A DNA stretch of 37,500 nt from Trachelipus rathkii (GCA_015478945.1 JABUQX010022723.1:1-37500), one strand, 5' to 3'; shown: positions 12,181 through 24,909, numbered from the stretch's first letter. Notes: generated from the sequence alone by a model not told the origin. Made by a program: numbers and translations.

Positions 12181-15100
12181 TAAATCTATACATAACATCA
12201 AATCACCATTCTCAACACGTTAACACCTCTCTCTACAAAGCATAAGAGCTTGTTTTAGTTCGTATCATTTTTCTCTCCAACTGACTAATAGTTTCTTTAA
12301 TTCAGCCCATTTCAATGACTTTGCTCCTACTAAATTAACTATCTCTGCCTCTTCAACTACTAGCTCTCTTTCCCAGAATTCTCTTTTCTTCTTATTGAAG
12401 TTAATATTTAAAGAGGAATTGGAATCGAGGTGGACTGTTGGGATTGGAACTTGGGATCTTCCAAAAGAGTTCTACTTTCGGGATTTAGGACTATCAGGAG
12501 TCTTAAACAATGCTATTATATTTATGGTCGTTAAAACCCAAAACAATTATGGAAAAGACAGTTTAAGATATATATTTGTAAATAATGATGCAAGATGTTA
12601 ATAAAGTTAAAATATGGAGACTAGAACATAGATATATCTAACCATTGATGCATTGTTATGTAAGTGAGCTTGATTAATTAAGTTTAAATCTATTGATTCA
12701 GGTGTTTATTATTATCTTTAATTGCAGTAATATTTCTCTCTATATTTGCCACTCTATCACAATCTCTGGATGAATTTGATGACAGATCATTATCAAATTA
12801 TAAATATTTCTACTGTTTTTTGCTTATCCTATCTGCATATTTACTCTCTAATCATTTGATCTTATTATGTATATTATTTATTATTAATTTAATTAAGGGT
12901 AGTATGAAGTGCAACTGTACAAGTTAATTGGTCCTTTTTTGAATTGTTCTCTTAAAGTGATTATTTATCTCACGTGAAAATTAAAACTAAAACTTATTTA
13001 CTTTTCATACTTGATATTTATTGAAAACACGTTTGCATATCAATGTAAAAAATCTATTTGAAACCAAAATTATTTTTATTTATTGTTTTAAAGTATAGAA
13101 AGGAAGGAACTATATAAATAAAGTAAAGAATTTTTTATTTATAATTTTCTTTTTTATAATTGAGATAATGGGTGGATGTAAACATCTCATTATTGGATCT
13201 GAAGTAAAATTCTTTATATAATCTTAGAATCATTTTCATGAGGTGTTAGTAAAAAAGATTTTACTTTTTTTTACAGTCAGTATATAAAGATTGCAAATTA
13301 GATGATGAACAGTTTTTAAGACTACAGACGTACAAAAGTAGAAGAAAAATAAATGAAAAGACACTTAGTAAATTTTTTATTAAAAAAAGTTGTGTTGTAG
13401 AACTCAAAAAAATTAGTAAGAAAATTTGGTGAAAATATTTAATAAGTTTTCATGTTTGCTATCTTGATAAAATGTCTTATGTTAATTGTGTAAGGTAACA
13501 ACTGATGATTCTGTATTGATCAGTATGTTATAATTTGACATTCTTGTTATTTTTTGTAAAATAAACTAAGACTTGTGTATATCTTGTATTTTTCTTGCTA
13601 ATTGATAAATAATTATTCTTCCTTGAAGCTATCATGTTCAAATTGAAGAATGTAATGGTTTTTTTTAATATTTCTTGTAATATTATTTGTTTTTTTGTTT
13701 GTTATGTTTATATTAAAAAGGTCGCGTTAAATTTAATTATTATAAATTACTTGTAAATGCGTTTTAAAGTTATTTGATAAATATTTAGTTGTAATTGGGT
13801 CTCCTTTATAAAATATGTTAAAATGTTTTAAAAAATTTGGGGTTAATGATACAAGGAAGATCGGATACATTTCTAACATATAAACAGTTTAATATAATTT
13901 TTATGGTTAATCTAGCAAATAGCCTAAAAATATAAATTTTAATATTATTTACTTAAAACTTAGTTAAATTAATTTTATTTTAAAGATATTTAAAAAAATT
14001 AGTTTCTGATTATACTTAAATATTTAAAATATTTCGATTAATTATTCAACTTCTATAATCAATTGTACAAATTAAACTTATGGTAAATATTACTACACAG
14101 CTTCATGAATCTTTAAAAGTTGAAGTTCAGACCCACATCTAAAATTAACAATTAATAATTATGTAATTATTACCAATCTTTGAAAAAGACATTTCCCAGT
14201 ATATGATTAATGACTGCTTTTAAAGTGGCTATTAAAGGGTTATATGGCTTAAAATTAATGACGAGTTTTAAGTCGTAATGCTTAATGACCAAATTAATAA
14301 AATTCTGAATGTATTTATTTTTATTATTTAATAAAAAAATTATTGGTTAATTTTCGTTTTTTATAGATTTTTCTTTCTTAAAATAAAAAATATTAATAAA
14401 AACAATTACAAATACGTAAAATAAAATTTCAAAATTTTTCGATTTTTTTTATATGATTTTTTATTTAAAAATAATAGCGGACCCCTGGGGGCAAAAAAAA
14501 AAAAAATTTCTGATTTGTAAACAAACATACTAATAATAAAAATATGTACTTCAATATGCAAAAATAATACTAGTATGTTTAAAAAAAATGTGTAAAATAT
14601 TTGTCTTTTAAGGTACTGTAATAGAAAAACTTAAACCTAAAGGTTTATAGCACACTAAATTGATCTTAAATATTAAAAGTATTTATATACACAATATATT
14701 AATGATTTTAAGAGAATTTTCATCACTCTTAGAGGGGATAATCCAGTTATCTCTTCTAGTCATCTCCAATAGCAAAACAAATGGAGGTCTTTGTAATGTC
14801 TCTGTTGCTTCTTTCACGTCTCTCTATCTTGGAGTTAAAGACCTTCAGAGGTTTTATATCTCTGTGTTAGTTTATCTTTTCTTCTTAGTAACTCTTGAAT
14901 GTGTTACATTTTCCACTCGGAACTCTATTGGTTAATGAAGGTCCAATCACGAAGGATCTTACATTCAAATTTTCTGTAAATCTCCAGACGAGTGAAATGT
15001 GGTTGTTATAGTCCATCTTTCAGAAATTATTATCAGATGGAATTTGGCAAGCACAGTAGAAGGTTTGATATAAAATTAAAATTTAAAAAACAAAAAATAA

Positions 15101-17681
15101 TACCTCTGCCGTTAGGAAAAAGTCTTCTTAATCCTTCTGTCTGATAGGTCAAACACATTACATCCACATTGTCCTAACTTGAGAATCGCCCTCCCCTCCC
15201 ACATACAAGCACACCTAAAACTTAATTCTATGGAAATTATTTTACATATAAATGATTAACCAGAATTGCTTATAATCTATTAAAAAATGTTATCCTTAAT
15301 AAATATAATTAATAATACTTGGAGATTAATTGAAAATGCAGATATTCTATTTCCATTTACTTCTCTAAATCATTCTTTAAACACCAACCAGGATTCCATT
15401 TGATATTTCTTAATACTAAATAGGAAATAATTCATTCCTATTTGTACTATTATAATTTCAGTTATTATGAAATTAATTCCATACTTTCAATGTTTATTTT
15501 TCTATTTGTTTATCTTTATGTTAGCATGTATTATTATCTACATCTTCTATGTTTGTTCATTTTTAATAAAATACTTATATTATGTGAATTTGTAAATAAG
15601 AATGCAACTAAAGAGTCGATAGTTGTTCTAAATTAACTATTTTTAAGCCATTTCAATTGTAGTAGTCTTTAGCATATAATTTTTTCTATTTACAACTATT
15701 CTCAATTCCTACTTTCTGTAAGAAGACACTTTTATTTTCTAGGAAAGTTGGTGGAATTTATTTGTAGAATTAATGGAGAATTGTCAATGTTCAGATGTTT
15801 CAGTCTCAATGACTCACTTCTTCAATATCAATTTTTCCAATTTTCGTCAGATTCATTCATTAACCACTAAATATTATAGTTTTAAAATTTTCAATAAATC
15901 AGTTTATCAATTCTTCTATTTAAAATTTTGAGGTAGATTTTTGTTTATTTGGTTGAAATCCAAATAATTTGTACAGTTGGCTTTCATTCTACTTATGATT
16001 CTATCTTGTCTGCATGCCCTTGTACAGTTTGAAATGTTTAAATGTTTCGAATGTGGCAACTGCAACTGTGTGACAACGTCAGAATAGTTCTCTGATTCGT
16101 ATTTTCTGTTTTCATTAAAATTTAAATATCTAACTGAATAAGTTTAATGTTTTAACTTTTCATTGTTACCTATTTTTTTTTGTAAAAGTAAAGTTAATCA
16201 AGCCTTTTTTTTTTAATAGCGCTAAATCATTATCATTTAAAATTTTTAAAATGAATGAGAAGACAACGAGTCTAGACAATTTTCCATAGTTATCTATTTC
16301 TTTACGTGCATGATCTTAGCATGTCTTATAAACATCTAGAACAAATTGAAGTTTCTGTTCTGTTGTGATTATCATAATCAGTTTGTACTAAGGAAGAGTG
16401 ACTTAGTTAGTTCTTTCTGTATGTGAGTAAAATCTTAAGTTTTGTAAAGAATATGTTTGGTAATTATCTGGCCTGCATATGCATTTCTGTTAATGTTTTC
16501 TTTGTTTGAACTAATGAATATATTATATTTTCTGTTATATTTATTTATATATATATTTTCTTAAATTGCTTAATTGAGGATAATTACACAATACATATAA
16601 AAATATAATAAATTTTAATATCACAAATATAATATATAGAAAGAATAAAATGTTTTTCAAATATGCTGTTAAATTTGAATAATAATATGAAATTTATATA
16701 TATTCTATTTATATTATTCTTTACTAATAAATTAGTTCTTCTAAAATATGTTTTTTAATAATTTTCTGTAATATTGAAGTTTATTTTTCCTTGGTCTTAC
16801 TAACGGATCTTTTTGTAGAAAGTTTTTCATTAATAAGTTTTAAATGTTCCTAATTCCATCGAAGAAGGCGTTCCAGCAGAAATTTAAACACTTTATGGTT
16901 ATATCTTTGATTTCCATTTCCCACTAAATTTTGAAGGTTAGAGGTTTATTTTCTGTTCATTATTCAGTGTAGGTTAGTTTCATTCGCTACTAGGTTACTA
17001 TTTGTCATTTTGGTTACTTAACCTTTTTACCATATTTTCTATTATTTTTTTATGCATTAATTTTTCATTGAGGAGAAATAGAAAACACAAGGTGTTTTTA
17101 AACAGCAACTATATCTTAGAATGTATGTTGGGACCCGATAGTTATCAAGATTCGGGCTGAGGCCAGAGTTTTCCTAATTCTCCTTATATAAATGGATTAC
17201 TTTTTCAATGTGAATTTCAGTAACTTCTTTTCAACTTAATTTTTATTTAAATCTTCTTTTCAACTTAAAAGTTGCTTAAATAAATGTAATAATTTTCATG
17301 ACTAAAGAGGCTTTTCTTAACCTAGGTGAAAGATTGTTTTCATCACCTTTCTAGTCTAAATATTTTCTTTGCTTATTTGTGTTTAAGCAGGAAAAACTAT
17401 TTTCGAGCTCTCATAGGTAAAAACTAAACGGTTTTATTCCTTGTTAAAATCTTTACTTTAGATTAACAATTCCTGAATAGTTTCTAGAATTTTTTGCAAA
17501 GTAATCGGTTGATTCCTTCTAAATTTTTATTTAGAATTCCTGATTATCTTTAAATTCTGAAATAATAAGGATTTTCTGTCCTTTTCACAAATGAGCCTCG
17601 ACTGATTCTGTTTTGTGTTCTTGCAACAGAATTATCAAAAATTTTGTCTTTTTTATACAAATTTATCACAACTTTTGACCT
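12181..17681. other. AT/T-rich DNA, no gene recognised
   Basis: Open frames here are short and of skewed composition (plus 12,395-12,601; 14,660-14,935; 15,442-15,636) and none resembles a family that I know. The 14,760-14,990 segment is less AT-biased and could be an old repeat or exon, but I cannot support either. Long A or T homopolymers occur at several points, for example near 14,487-14,500. The plus strand becomes strongly T-rich towards the right, which leads into the A-rich minus-strand coding-like stretch that follows. Confidence 0.4.
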
Positions 17682-17894
17682 TTAAACTAACTTTCTGTGT
17701 TGGTATCTATAAATGAATCTGAACCTTTTTTCTGTTCTTTTATATCTACCCCTATGTTTGGTTGGGTTTTCACCTCGTAACCAATGATAGGCATATTTGA
17801 GCTTTCTTTTACCCTTAGGCAAATTGTCCAGGTCTGCTTGGGGGTAAATGCCTGCTTCGGTATCTAGGGTCAATCGTTGTTCAAACTTATACAA
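17682..17894 (-). pseudogene. Basic 70-codon open frame, unrecognised
   Basis: This minus-strand frame is rich in Lys, Arg and Tyr, including YPQADLDNLPKGKRKLKYAY and then a His/Lys/Arg-rich tail. Its composition is unlike the AT-driven Ile/Asn/Phe frames around it, which argues for real coding sequence. Immediately upstream on the same strand, other frames give EELDSFDGNLFTDTVP (near 18,010-17,960) and FWCDIKEEDLRHKKN (near 18,053-18,009), again as if one coding sequence were split by small shifts. I recognise no domain. It may be the distal part of the same coding region as the frames at 19.6-20.9 kb. Confidence 0.35.
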
Positions 17895-18341
17895 TTGAAA
17901 ACTTACTATGAACCTGAAGGTTCTTCAAAATGTTTAACAAGAATGTAATTAATCAGAATTCTTGGGAACTGTATCAGTAAAGAGATTTCCATCGAAGCTG
18001 TCTAATTCTTCTTATGACGTAGATCTTCTTCTTTGATGTCGCACCAAAATGTCCTTTTAATTCATCTTGTTAAGTGCTGTTGTTGTTTTCCTATCAGATT
18101 TCCTTTTCTGATCGTATAATATTGGAATGTTAAATCTAGAGAAAACTCTATATTTTCTTTTATTTGGAACCTTTGTTTTACTTATTTAAATAAATAATGA
18201 TAAATACTATTATTATTAATTACTGTTTTAATAACAATAATAAATACGACTATTATTGTTTCATGATCAAGTACCTCTTTGACCTATCATGTTTTTTTCA
18301 AAACTTGATGTAAAATTTATCTGTTCCAAAAGATTAGTTTT

Positions 18342-18400
18342 ATTTTTCTGAACTAGAATATTTCAAGAATATTCTGAACTAGAATATTTCAAGAAATATT
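18342..18400. repeat. Short tandem duplication, unit about 27 bp
   Basis: The phrase TTCTGAACTAGAATATTTCA occurs twice in succession, each copy followed by an AAGAATATT or AAGAAATATT variant. It is a simple two-copy tandem duplication with no coding or regulatory role evident. Confidence 0.75.
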
Positions 18401-19642
18401 TCCAGCTTCTTCCATAACCTTGCCTTTATTCGTCTCTATATTTCTCCTGTTAAGTCTTCTTCAAAACTTTGTTCACTTGAGATTTCTCAGAATACCTTAT
18501 ACGAGTTAAAGACTATAAATGCAGTATTTATTCTCCTAAACTTCCTATAAAACTTTTTTCACATGAGTCTTTTTGAAAGTCTCTGAGAATAAATAGTTAT
18601 AATGATGTAAGCTTTGGTATTCTTAAACTTCTTAAATGTTTTGAGCAATTTTGCTAAATCTTTTGTTCATTAGTGCAAAATTGCCAAACATAAAAATTAT
18701 GAGGATGGATCTTGTCCATCGTTTATTTTCTTCATTATATGAACTTCACTTTTCTCAACTAATGATTAAGTTTGAGTTCATAAGCTGCATACAATAAAAA
18801 ATTCTATTTCCCTGTTTTTTCTTAACAAAAAGACTGGTAATTTAATTTATTTCTTAAAATAGGAAAATGTCATAAAAATTTGCTTTCAGACACAACCTTT
18901 TCTCAAAGTTCTCCTTAAAGTCTGCTAGAATAAAACAATATTATTCCAGTGTCTTAGCATTTTATAAATTTTAATTTTAATCACTTTATTATAATATTAA
19001 TATTAATTATAATATGAATATATTATTCTCTTTATATTCTATACCTTCTTTCTAATTCATTTTTTAGTTGGATTTATTTAAACCTCCTTTCTTTTTCTAA
19101 AGGGGTTATTAGATAGAAACTCTTTTCTATTAATCCTATATTATTTTATAAGGTTATTTCTTTGGTAGGATTATTTTCTGTTAATCCTATATTAATTGGA
19201 ATAAAATTTTAATTTATTTTCAATATTTATTTGTAGTTAAATGTTCTTCTTTTCTGCAGGGGAAAGAACATTGTTCTTTATAATTATCTATGTGGAGTTT
19301 TTTGTAGTAGCCTTTTCCTTCATTGACTAAAGTAGGACTAGTTGTAATTAGCTTTTGAATCATTATTTACTGTTCCTTATCAGGTGGCCTTTCTTGATCA
19401 AAAGTGGTATCATTTCATTATTTAATGAAGATTCTTTTTTATTTATAAGAATGTAATTCCACTGTGTAATAAAAATAGTTTCAAGAATCTTTATAAAATT
19501 TAAAATTTAATTTGAATGAAGGAAATTAATTAGAAGATGGGTTAATTATTTGTACCATTTCAGACTTCAATGTTGATATTGTTTGTGAAATCTTAATGTA
19601 GATCAAACTTCTTTTTTTGAGATGGGGCATCTACGCTCTACC

Positions 19643-19942
19643 TTATATTACGAAAGGTAGTTTCCATTTTTCTATTTCTTTCAATTCAGGTAGATCAACT
19701 AAGTCGTGTTTAGCAATGTATTGTGAACTCTGACTTTTATTCTGACCTTTTCTGGAACTGAGAGTTATAGGTACAATCCTATTCTTGGTGGTTTGTATCC
19801 TTACGTCCAAAAATTTGAATAAGATTTCTTTTCTACAAGCTTGAAATGTTTTCTGTAATTTCCATCTTCCTTCTTCATTATTATTACAATTTCTATGTAA
19901 ATCTGTTTTAAAATATTGTTTTCCTCTTCTTAAGAGAATGTT
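19643..19942 (-). pseudogene. 99-codon open frame without a start, unrecognised
   Basis: The minus strand is open from just after a TAA (19,945-19,943) to a TAA at 19,645-19,643 and contains no ATG, so an ATG-only search misses it. The product is basic and polar, including RWKLQKTFQACRKEILFKFL, SSRKGQNKSQSSQYIAKHDL and VDLPELKEIEKWKLPF. The mix of residues is what a real protein shows rather than AT-rich noise. About 185 bp separates it from the end of the 20.13-20.85 kb frame on the same strand, so it may be the continuation of that gene after a frame change. Further down the strand another coding-like piece starts near 19,366 (MIQKLITTSPTLVNEGKGYY). The family is unknown to me. Confidence 0.4.
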
Positions 19943-20126
19943 TTATTAAAACTATTGTTTTCATAGCTTTAAATAAAAACAAGTTAATTTCTAAATGTAA
20001 TTGTACTTTTCTTTTAATCATTTGTACTGTTTGTTTAAATTTGTGTTATCTATTTGTGTTATTTGTTTTCGGCGAAAGAAATGGTTTTTGTCCTATCTTT
20101 TCTTTGCCTGTATATTTCTGTGCTAT

Positions 20127-20851
20127 TTAACTGTTGTTGGAAGGAAGTATGACTATATCTTCCTCTTCTTCTTCAGATATTTCTATAATTGGAGATAATA
20201 TTGATGGATAGAATTCGTATACTTGTAATTCACTTTCATAGGAACCATATGGGTTATGTTCTATGTCCTGACCATCGTCATTGTTGAAATGTTCTAAAGG
20301 ATTTATTGGAGATTCATTTCCACTGGAATTCCCCAAAACATAATTTGTAAATTCCTGTTGTTGTAACAGGCTCCTTGGAGAAATATCACTATCTGTATCT
20401 TCCAAATAATTTGTTCGGATACAATGATTAAATACATCATAATAATTTGGTATAACATTATCATTAAGCAAGCCAGGATTCAATTGTTCTCCGGGTGTCA
20501 CACTCAATGGATCTTGTTCATGATTGTTCATATCGTTTTCACAAAAATTATTTATTGGTGTAAGGTTATTACAGTTTTCTAGAATAAAACCCTGTTTTCA
20601 TTTATTGGGTTTATTCTTTCTGTTTCCCATGGTTCTATGGAACTTTCTTGTGAATATTGTTCTTCAACATCTCCATTATCTCTATAGATGGAAGTAGTTA
20701 TGGTGTGTTCTTCTTGTGGGTGTCTTGTTTCATTGTGGCTCCATCTGTAATAATCAACAGTCTTCAATGTTAGTGTATAGGAAGGCAAGTCTTTGAATAA
20801 TTCTATTTTCTTTATCTTTTCTTTCTTTTCTTTTCCTTCCCTTGTCTTCAT
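20127..20851 (-). pseudogene. Basic-then-acidic protein of about 240 codons, one frameshift, unrecognised
   Basis: Two minus-strand frames fit head to tail: 20,851-20,579 begins with ATG and a Lys/Glu-rich segment (KEKKEKIKKIELFKDL), and its end overlaps in sequence with a second frame that reads ILENCNNLTPINNFCEND before the ATG at 20,531 and runs to a TAA at 20,129-20,127. The junction lies in a GGGTTTTATT stretch near 20,590, so a single homopolymer-length error or mutation explains the break. The product would be about 240 residues, basic at the N end, Asn/Gln/Ser/Glu-rich in the middle and ending in a strongly acidic patch (ISEEEEEDIVILPSNNS). No domain, signal peptide or membrane segment is seen. 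Function is unknown; an acidic tail alone does not define one. Confidence 0.5.
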
Positions 20852-20869
20852 TTGAATTAACTTTCTTCA

Positions 20870-21790
20870 TTGTAGTTGAATTTGTTAAGTACAATCTATT
20901 AATTTATTTAATTAAGAAGGAATAATTATTCCTATTTCTTTTAATTTTCTAAAACTATTTTAAAATTATTTAAACTTTTTCTAAGATTAGTTCGAAGTTC
21001 ATTTTCAATGTCTTAAAAGAATTAATTTTTTCTAAAATTTATTTGAAGTTCATTTTTAATGTCTACATTCTTTTAAAATTCTTTAAATTCTTCTAAGATA
21101 TTTAAAGTTATTTTCTGAAAATAAATCTTTAATTTATTTATCTATTATTCAATTAATTTTCTATGATTGTTCTTGTTCTCGAGATTGCTAAGTATTTGTA
21201 GCATCTATCATTATTTTTATAATATTTAAATTTCTATGTTATATGCAGTATCTGTAACTGTCTTATAATATTGACCGTTTTGGTTAAATTAAACTATTTA
21301 TTTATAATATATAGAGTTTTATTTAAACTCGAAATTTTCAATACTCATAATGAAAACCATTAGGTGTTTCATATACAATTATTAATTAAAGTATTTATTA
21401 AAATCACTAATTTTAATTAATATTCTGTTTATTAGTTTTCTTTTTTCTAATTAATATTATTTGTTTATTTATCACTTATGCAGTCAGATTTACTCAGTAA
21501 ATATTTTTAATCCTTTAAATCAAAATTAATTATTTAAATTAAATCAACTTTATTAATAAAATTAAGTCCTTTAATTATTATTAAAGTGATTGTAACTTTT
21601 TTACTATTTCAACTACTTTGCATGATTTAGGTAAACCAAATGATTCAGAATTAAATTTGAAACACATTTAACTGAATAAAAATATTCTGTTGAGGTAATA
21701 GTTTAAAAGTTGTATACAAAATAAATTTTTTTTCTCCAAATTTTTGTCTTTATTAGAGAAAACTTCATAAGAATATCCAAATATTTGTTT
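20870..21790. other. AT-rich spacer, no gene recognised
   Basis: Very AT-rich sequence between the 3' end of the transposase-like gene and the start of the next minus-strand frame. Near-repeated phrases (AGTTCATTTTYAATGTCT) occur around 20,995-21,065. A promoter for the downstream frame could lie here but no element is distinctive. Confidence 0.5.
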
Positions 21791-21797
21791 CTACCTA

Positions 21798-21803
21798 TTT
21801 ATT
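21798..21803 (-). promoter_or_regulatory. Candidate poly(A) signal AATAAA
   Basis: AATAAA on the minus strand, about 70 bp past the TAG stop (21,873-21,871) of the multi-exon gene. Position and orientation suit a polyadenylation signal, though the hexamer is frequent by chance in DNA this AT-rich. Confidence 0.35.
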
Positions 21804-21870
21804 AAGTACTATATTAGCTATTCAGTACAGAATAGCTAAATTTAAACTATACTTTAGATAAATACTTAAT

Positions 21871-24800
21871 CTAGAATTTAAAATGACTTTTTGAGACAAA
21901 AGTTTTCATCAATTTTCGGGATCTAATTTTGTTTTTAATTAATCCATCCCTACGATCATGACCGACTACTGCTAAAGAAGCCTCAGTAACTAGCTTTATA
22001 TGCCTTTCCACATTTTGACTGTGTCTATCGTGTCTTAATTTTAAAGGGTTATAAATTAAATTTTTTATTTCCGCTGTTGACATTGCATTTAAAATGGGTG
22101 GAATTGTTTCCCATTGTGAAATTGGGGTCATCTTGTGGTAACTTCATGCTTTGAAATTTATTTTTGCCTTTAAAAATGTCCTGACTCCTTTATTCATGGG
22201 AGGATATTTAGTCTCATCTTCACTTTCACTTTTAACCAACCCACCTTCAAAATCATCTTTGCAAGTAAATATTTCATTAAGGCCTTTAATATTTAGCATT
22301 TTATTAACAGCTCTTACCCTAACTTCCTTTCTTCATCAGCTAACATTGCTACTAAAATATTTTCACCATGTGCGAAATAGCTTTATTGTTGTTTTAAAAT
22401 ATTTTTGTAATATTTCTTCTCCATTACATTTTTATCTGGAAACTTATTGACTCTGTCTTTGAATCAAAATGAAATATATTTATCTCTCACATTCAACTCA
22501 GTCAATTTTTTATTAACCTTTATGTGGAACGAGCTTGAAAAATAAACAGTTACTACAAATTCTGCAATCATTTTCAAGTTCTTACTTGGTTTCACTAAAG
22601 ATGCATAGTAACAGAGAATTCTGCAAGCCAATGTAAGCCACCTAGAATGATTTATTGGGCCCACTTTTAACAATGCCAAATCGTCATCCACATCACACAG
22701 TGTATTTGCTGCAGTCAAATGCGATAGGCATAGTACTGATCAGTTTGAGAAACTGTCTAAAGTTTCATTATCTAGTAATAATAAATCCATATACAATGGT
22801 ATTGGTTTTAAATTATTACCCACTTCCCATTTCAGCACGTTTCCAATTTAGTTTCGAGCCAATTGACCCTGCAAACTTATCGGGACTCTTTCGTTGTGCC
22901 ATCCAGTTTTATGAAAAACATGCCTCAATGGTAGCTCATTTAGATGCAGAAGACAAATATCATGTTGTAATGGTTTCCAAGAAACATCCTTCTAAATATC
23001 TTATTGAACCATTTCTATGAACCAGTAATTCCACATTTGTTCCATCGGCCTTCACCAGAGATAATCTATTTCCCAATTACGTACCACAAACTCTCTTATA
23101 AAGATCTATGGCTATAATGCATTCCTTTTCCGCTTCTGGTGAAAAATGGTCAAGATAGAGGTTCTGAAAAAATGAATAACTTGTTAATTAACAAATTAAG
23201 TTGCAAAGTTGTGAAATGATTTCACAGAAACTATTTAAATAAGTACCTACCATTAAATTAACATTGTACAGGTCTAAAATATTTAAATTTCATTTACCTG
23301 GCCGCCATTGATAACGCAATATGTTCTTCCAGTATTGTAAATGTGTAGTATTTGCCATTCAATCTTTCAGAGATTTGGAAGAGTTGCATCTCTTTTCCAA
23401 TCGAAGACAATTGCCAGTTTGTTAGTTCAAAAACACTTTTTCTTTCTTTCTTCTTTCTTAAATTTATTTCTTTTCTCTTCTTAACTTATTTCTGAAAAGT
23501 TTGGTTGTTAGTAAGTAAATCAGATTAAGTCAACGGTTAATCAATTTTAGCGAAAATGTAAGTAATCAGTTATTATTAGTTTTAAATGTTTATATTGTTT
23601 AATGTATTGTATATGGTAGGTAGTTCCAAAATCTAGGTACTTACTTATCAATAACATTTTGCATTTATCTCTTGTTATTAAGCCAAAGTCTACTAATACA
23701 GAAGAAGCGATTGCTGCACCAGCCCTATCACTTATTTGATACCTGAAAAAAGATTTATATTAGATAAAATACTTTGAAATGTTAATGATCAGCTACACAA
23801 TATGTAGATTTATTTAGATATTATTTGATATCATAATTTGCATTTACCTGTCACAAGCTTCGGCTAATGTTCGAAGTTCCCTTCTGTTTTGTTGATCACT
23901 TAGACCATCTGCAATATAATCAAGATCAGAATCATTGTTTGAAGATGTTGCAAGCAATTCAACATAGGACTGCTGAATGTTTTCCTCATATGCTGATTCT
24001 GAAATGGGGCTTTCTTGATCAGTTTCTGGATAAAGTTGATAAGTGCGACTTGGTTTTGACTCTCAAGTAATCAGTTTTTTTGGATTTCTTTGCACCTTCA
24101 ATTTCTTGAATGTTTCTTTTCTTAAATTTACCTTCAGAAGTTGTTAAAGGAACTGGTTTTGAAGTACAGTAGCCACTTCTGACAGTTCTTTGGTCCTGTA
24201 AAAAAAAGGCCCATAAATTCAGTTTTCTGGATCCTCCTTATTAAAATTTAAAAAATGTTAAATTAATGAAAGCATCAAAATTTGATTACCATTGTTGACT
24301 AAGACTATGATAGATTTCATTCTTTATAAGAAATACATGCAAAATGTTATTTAAATTAAAACAATATTTTGATTACTTTATTATTATTTGATACTTTAAT
24401 TAAATGTATTTTACCAATATCTATAAGTTATAAAATTAAAATTGGTAGGTAGTTTCCATTTAACATACTCAGTTACTCACCTCATAAAACTTATGATCAT
24501 CTGTCATTTTTAGCAAATATTTTCTTTCTGCAGCTGCTAGAATTTTATGATCTTTTTGAAATATGTCAAATAATTTGTGTGAATCTTCTATAAACTTTGA
24601 AGCGTCCAATTTAAATTTAGGACCTTGTTTTTTCTTATCATAATTCAGAAGTCTTGAAAACTCTTTTAGGTGATTATTTAATCTTATTTGAATAGCATTT
24701 GCAGATATGGGGTAAACATTATACTTTATCCATAAATTATAAAGCTCTTCACTAACTTCTCTTTGAACATTTTCTGTTCTATACTCTTTGAAAAAAAGGC

Positions 24801-24909
24801 ATCTTTCCAATACCTGCTTTAAGGTTGGCAGTCATCCTGGTGGAAATTCTTCAGAAGGTTTATAGCATTCATTAATTAGAAATTTACTTACAGAATTTCT
24901 TGTACACAT
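21871..24909 (-). pseudogene. Five-exon gene of an uncharacterised, transposase-like metazoan family; frames broken
   Basis: Exons on the minus strand: 24,909-24,481; 24,195-23,848; 23,742-23,645; 23,491-23,298; 23,163-21,871. The four introns (285, 105, 153 and 134 bp) all begin GT (GTGAGT, GTAAAT, GTAAGT, GTAAAT) and end in pyrimidine-rich ..CAG. Exon 1 starts at an ATG (MCTRNSVSKF), has an in-frame TGA at 24,834-24,832, and continues FPPG*LPTLKQVLERCLFFK. Exon 3 reads DRYQISDRAGAAIASSVL; exon 5 contains ICLLHLNELPLRHVFHKTGW, PINHSRWLTLACRILCYY, SYFAHGENILVAMLADEE and near the end SQNVERHIKLVTEAS plus RRDGLIKNKIRSRK. I recognise this block order from an unnamed, multi-copy protein family common in arthropod and cnidarian genomes; membership is from memory. 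Two Asp-containing motifs (FDWKRDATL, exon 4; KADGTNV, exon 5) and the HSRWLT block suggest an RNase-H-fold, hAT-like transposase origin; that is inference. At least six one-base frame changes break the frame. Plus-strand frames at 22,151-22,450, 22,655-23,020 and 23,867-24,070 are antisense shadows. Confidence 0.72.

Noticed and set aside
14465..14505. CCCCTGGGG palindrome followed by an A-run as a possible hairpin terminator
   Set aside because: The stem is only a few bases and the setting is eukaryotic intergenic DNA; nothing suggests a transcript ending there.
18038..18058. TTTTGGTGCGACATCAAAGA on the minus strand as a second primer-binding site
   Set aside because: It starts with TGG but no paired LTRs were found around it, and the surrounding frame (FWCDIKEEDLRHKK) reads as protein.
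22151..23020. Plus-strand open frames at 22,151-22,450 and 22,655-23,020
   Set aside because: They lie antisense to the minus-strand exon 5, whose blocks are recognisable; their composition follows from being the complement.
23867..24070. Plus-strand 67-codon frame
   Set aside because: Antisense to exon 2 of the minus-strand gene, with no family resemblance.
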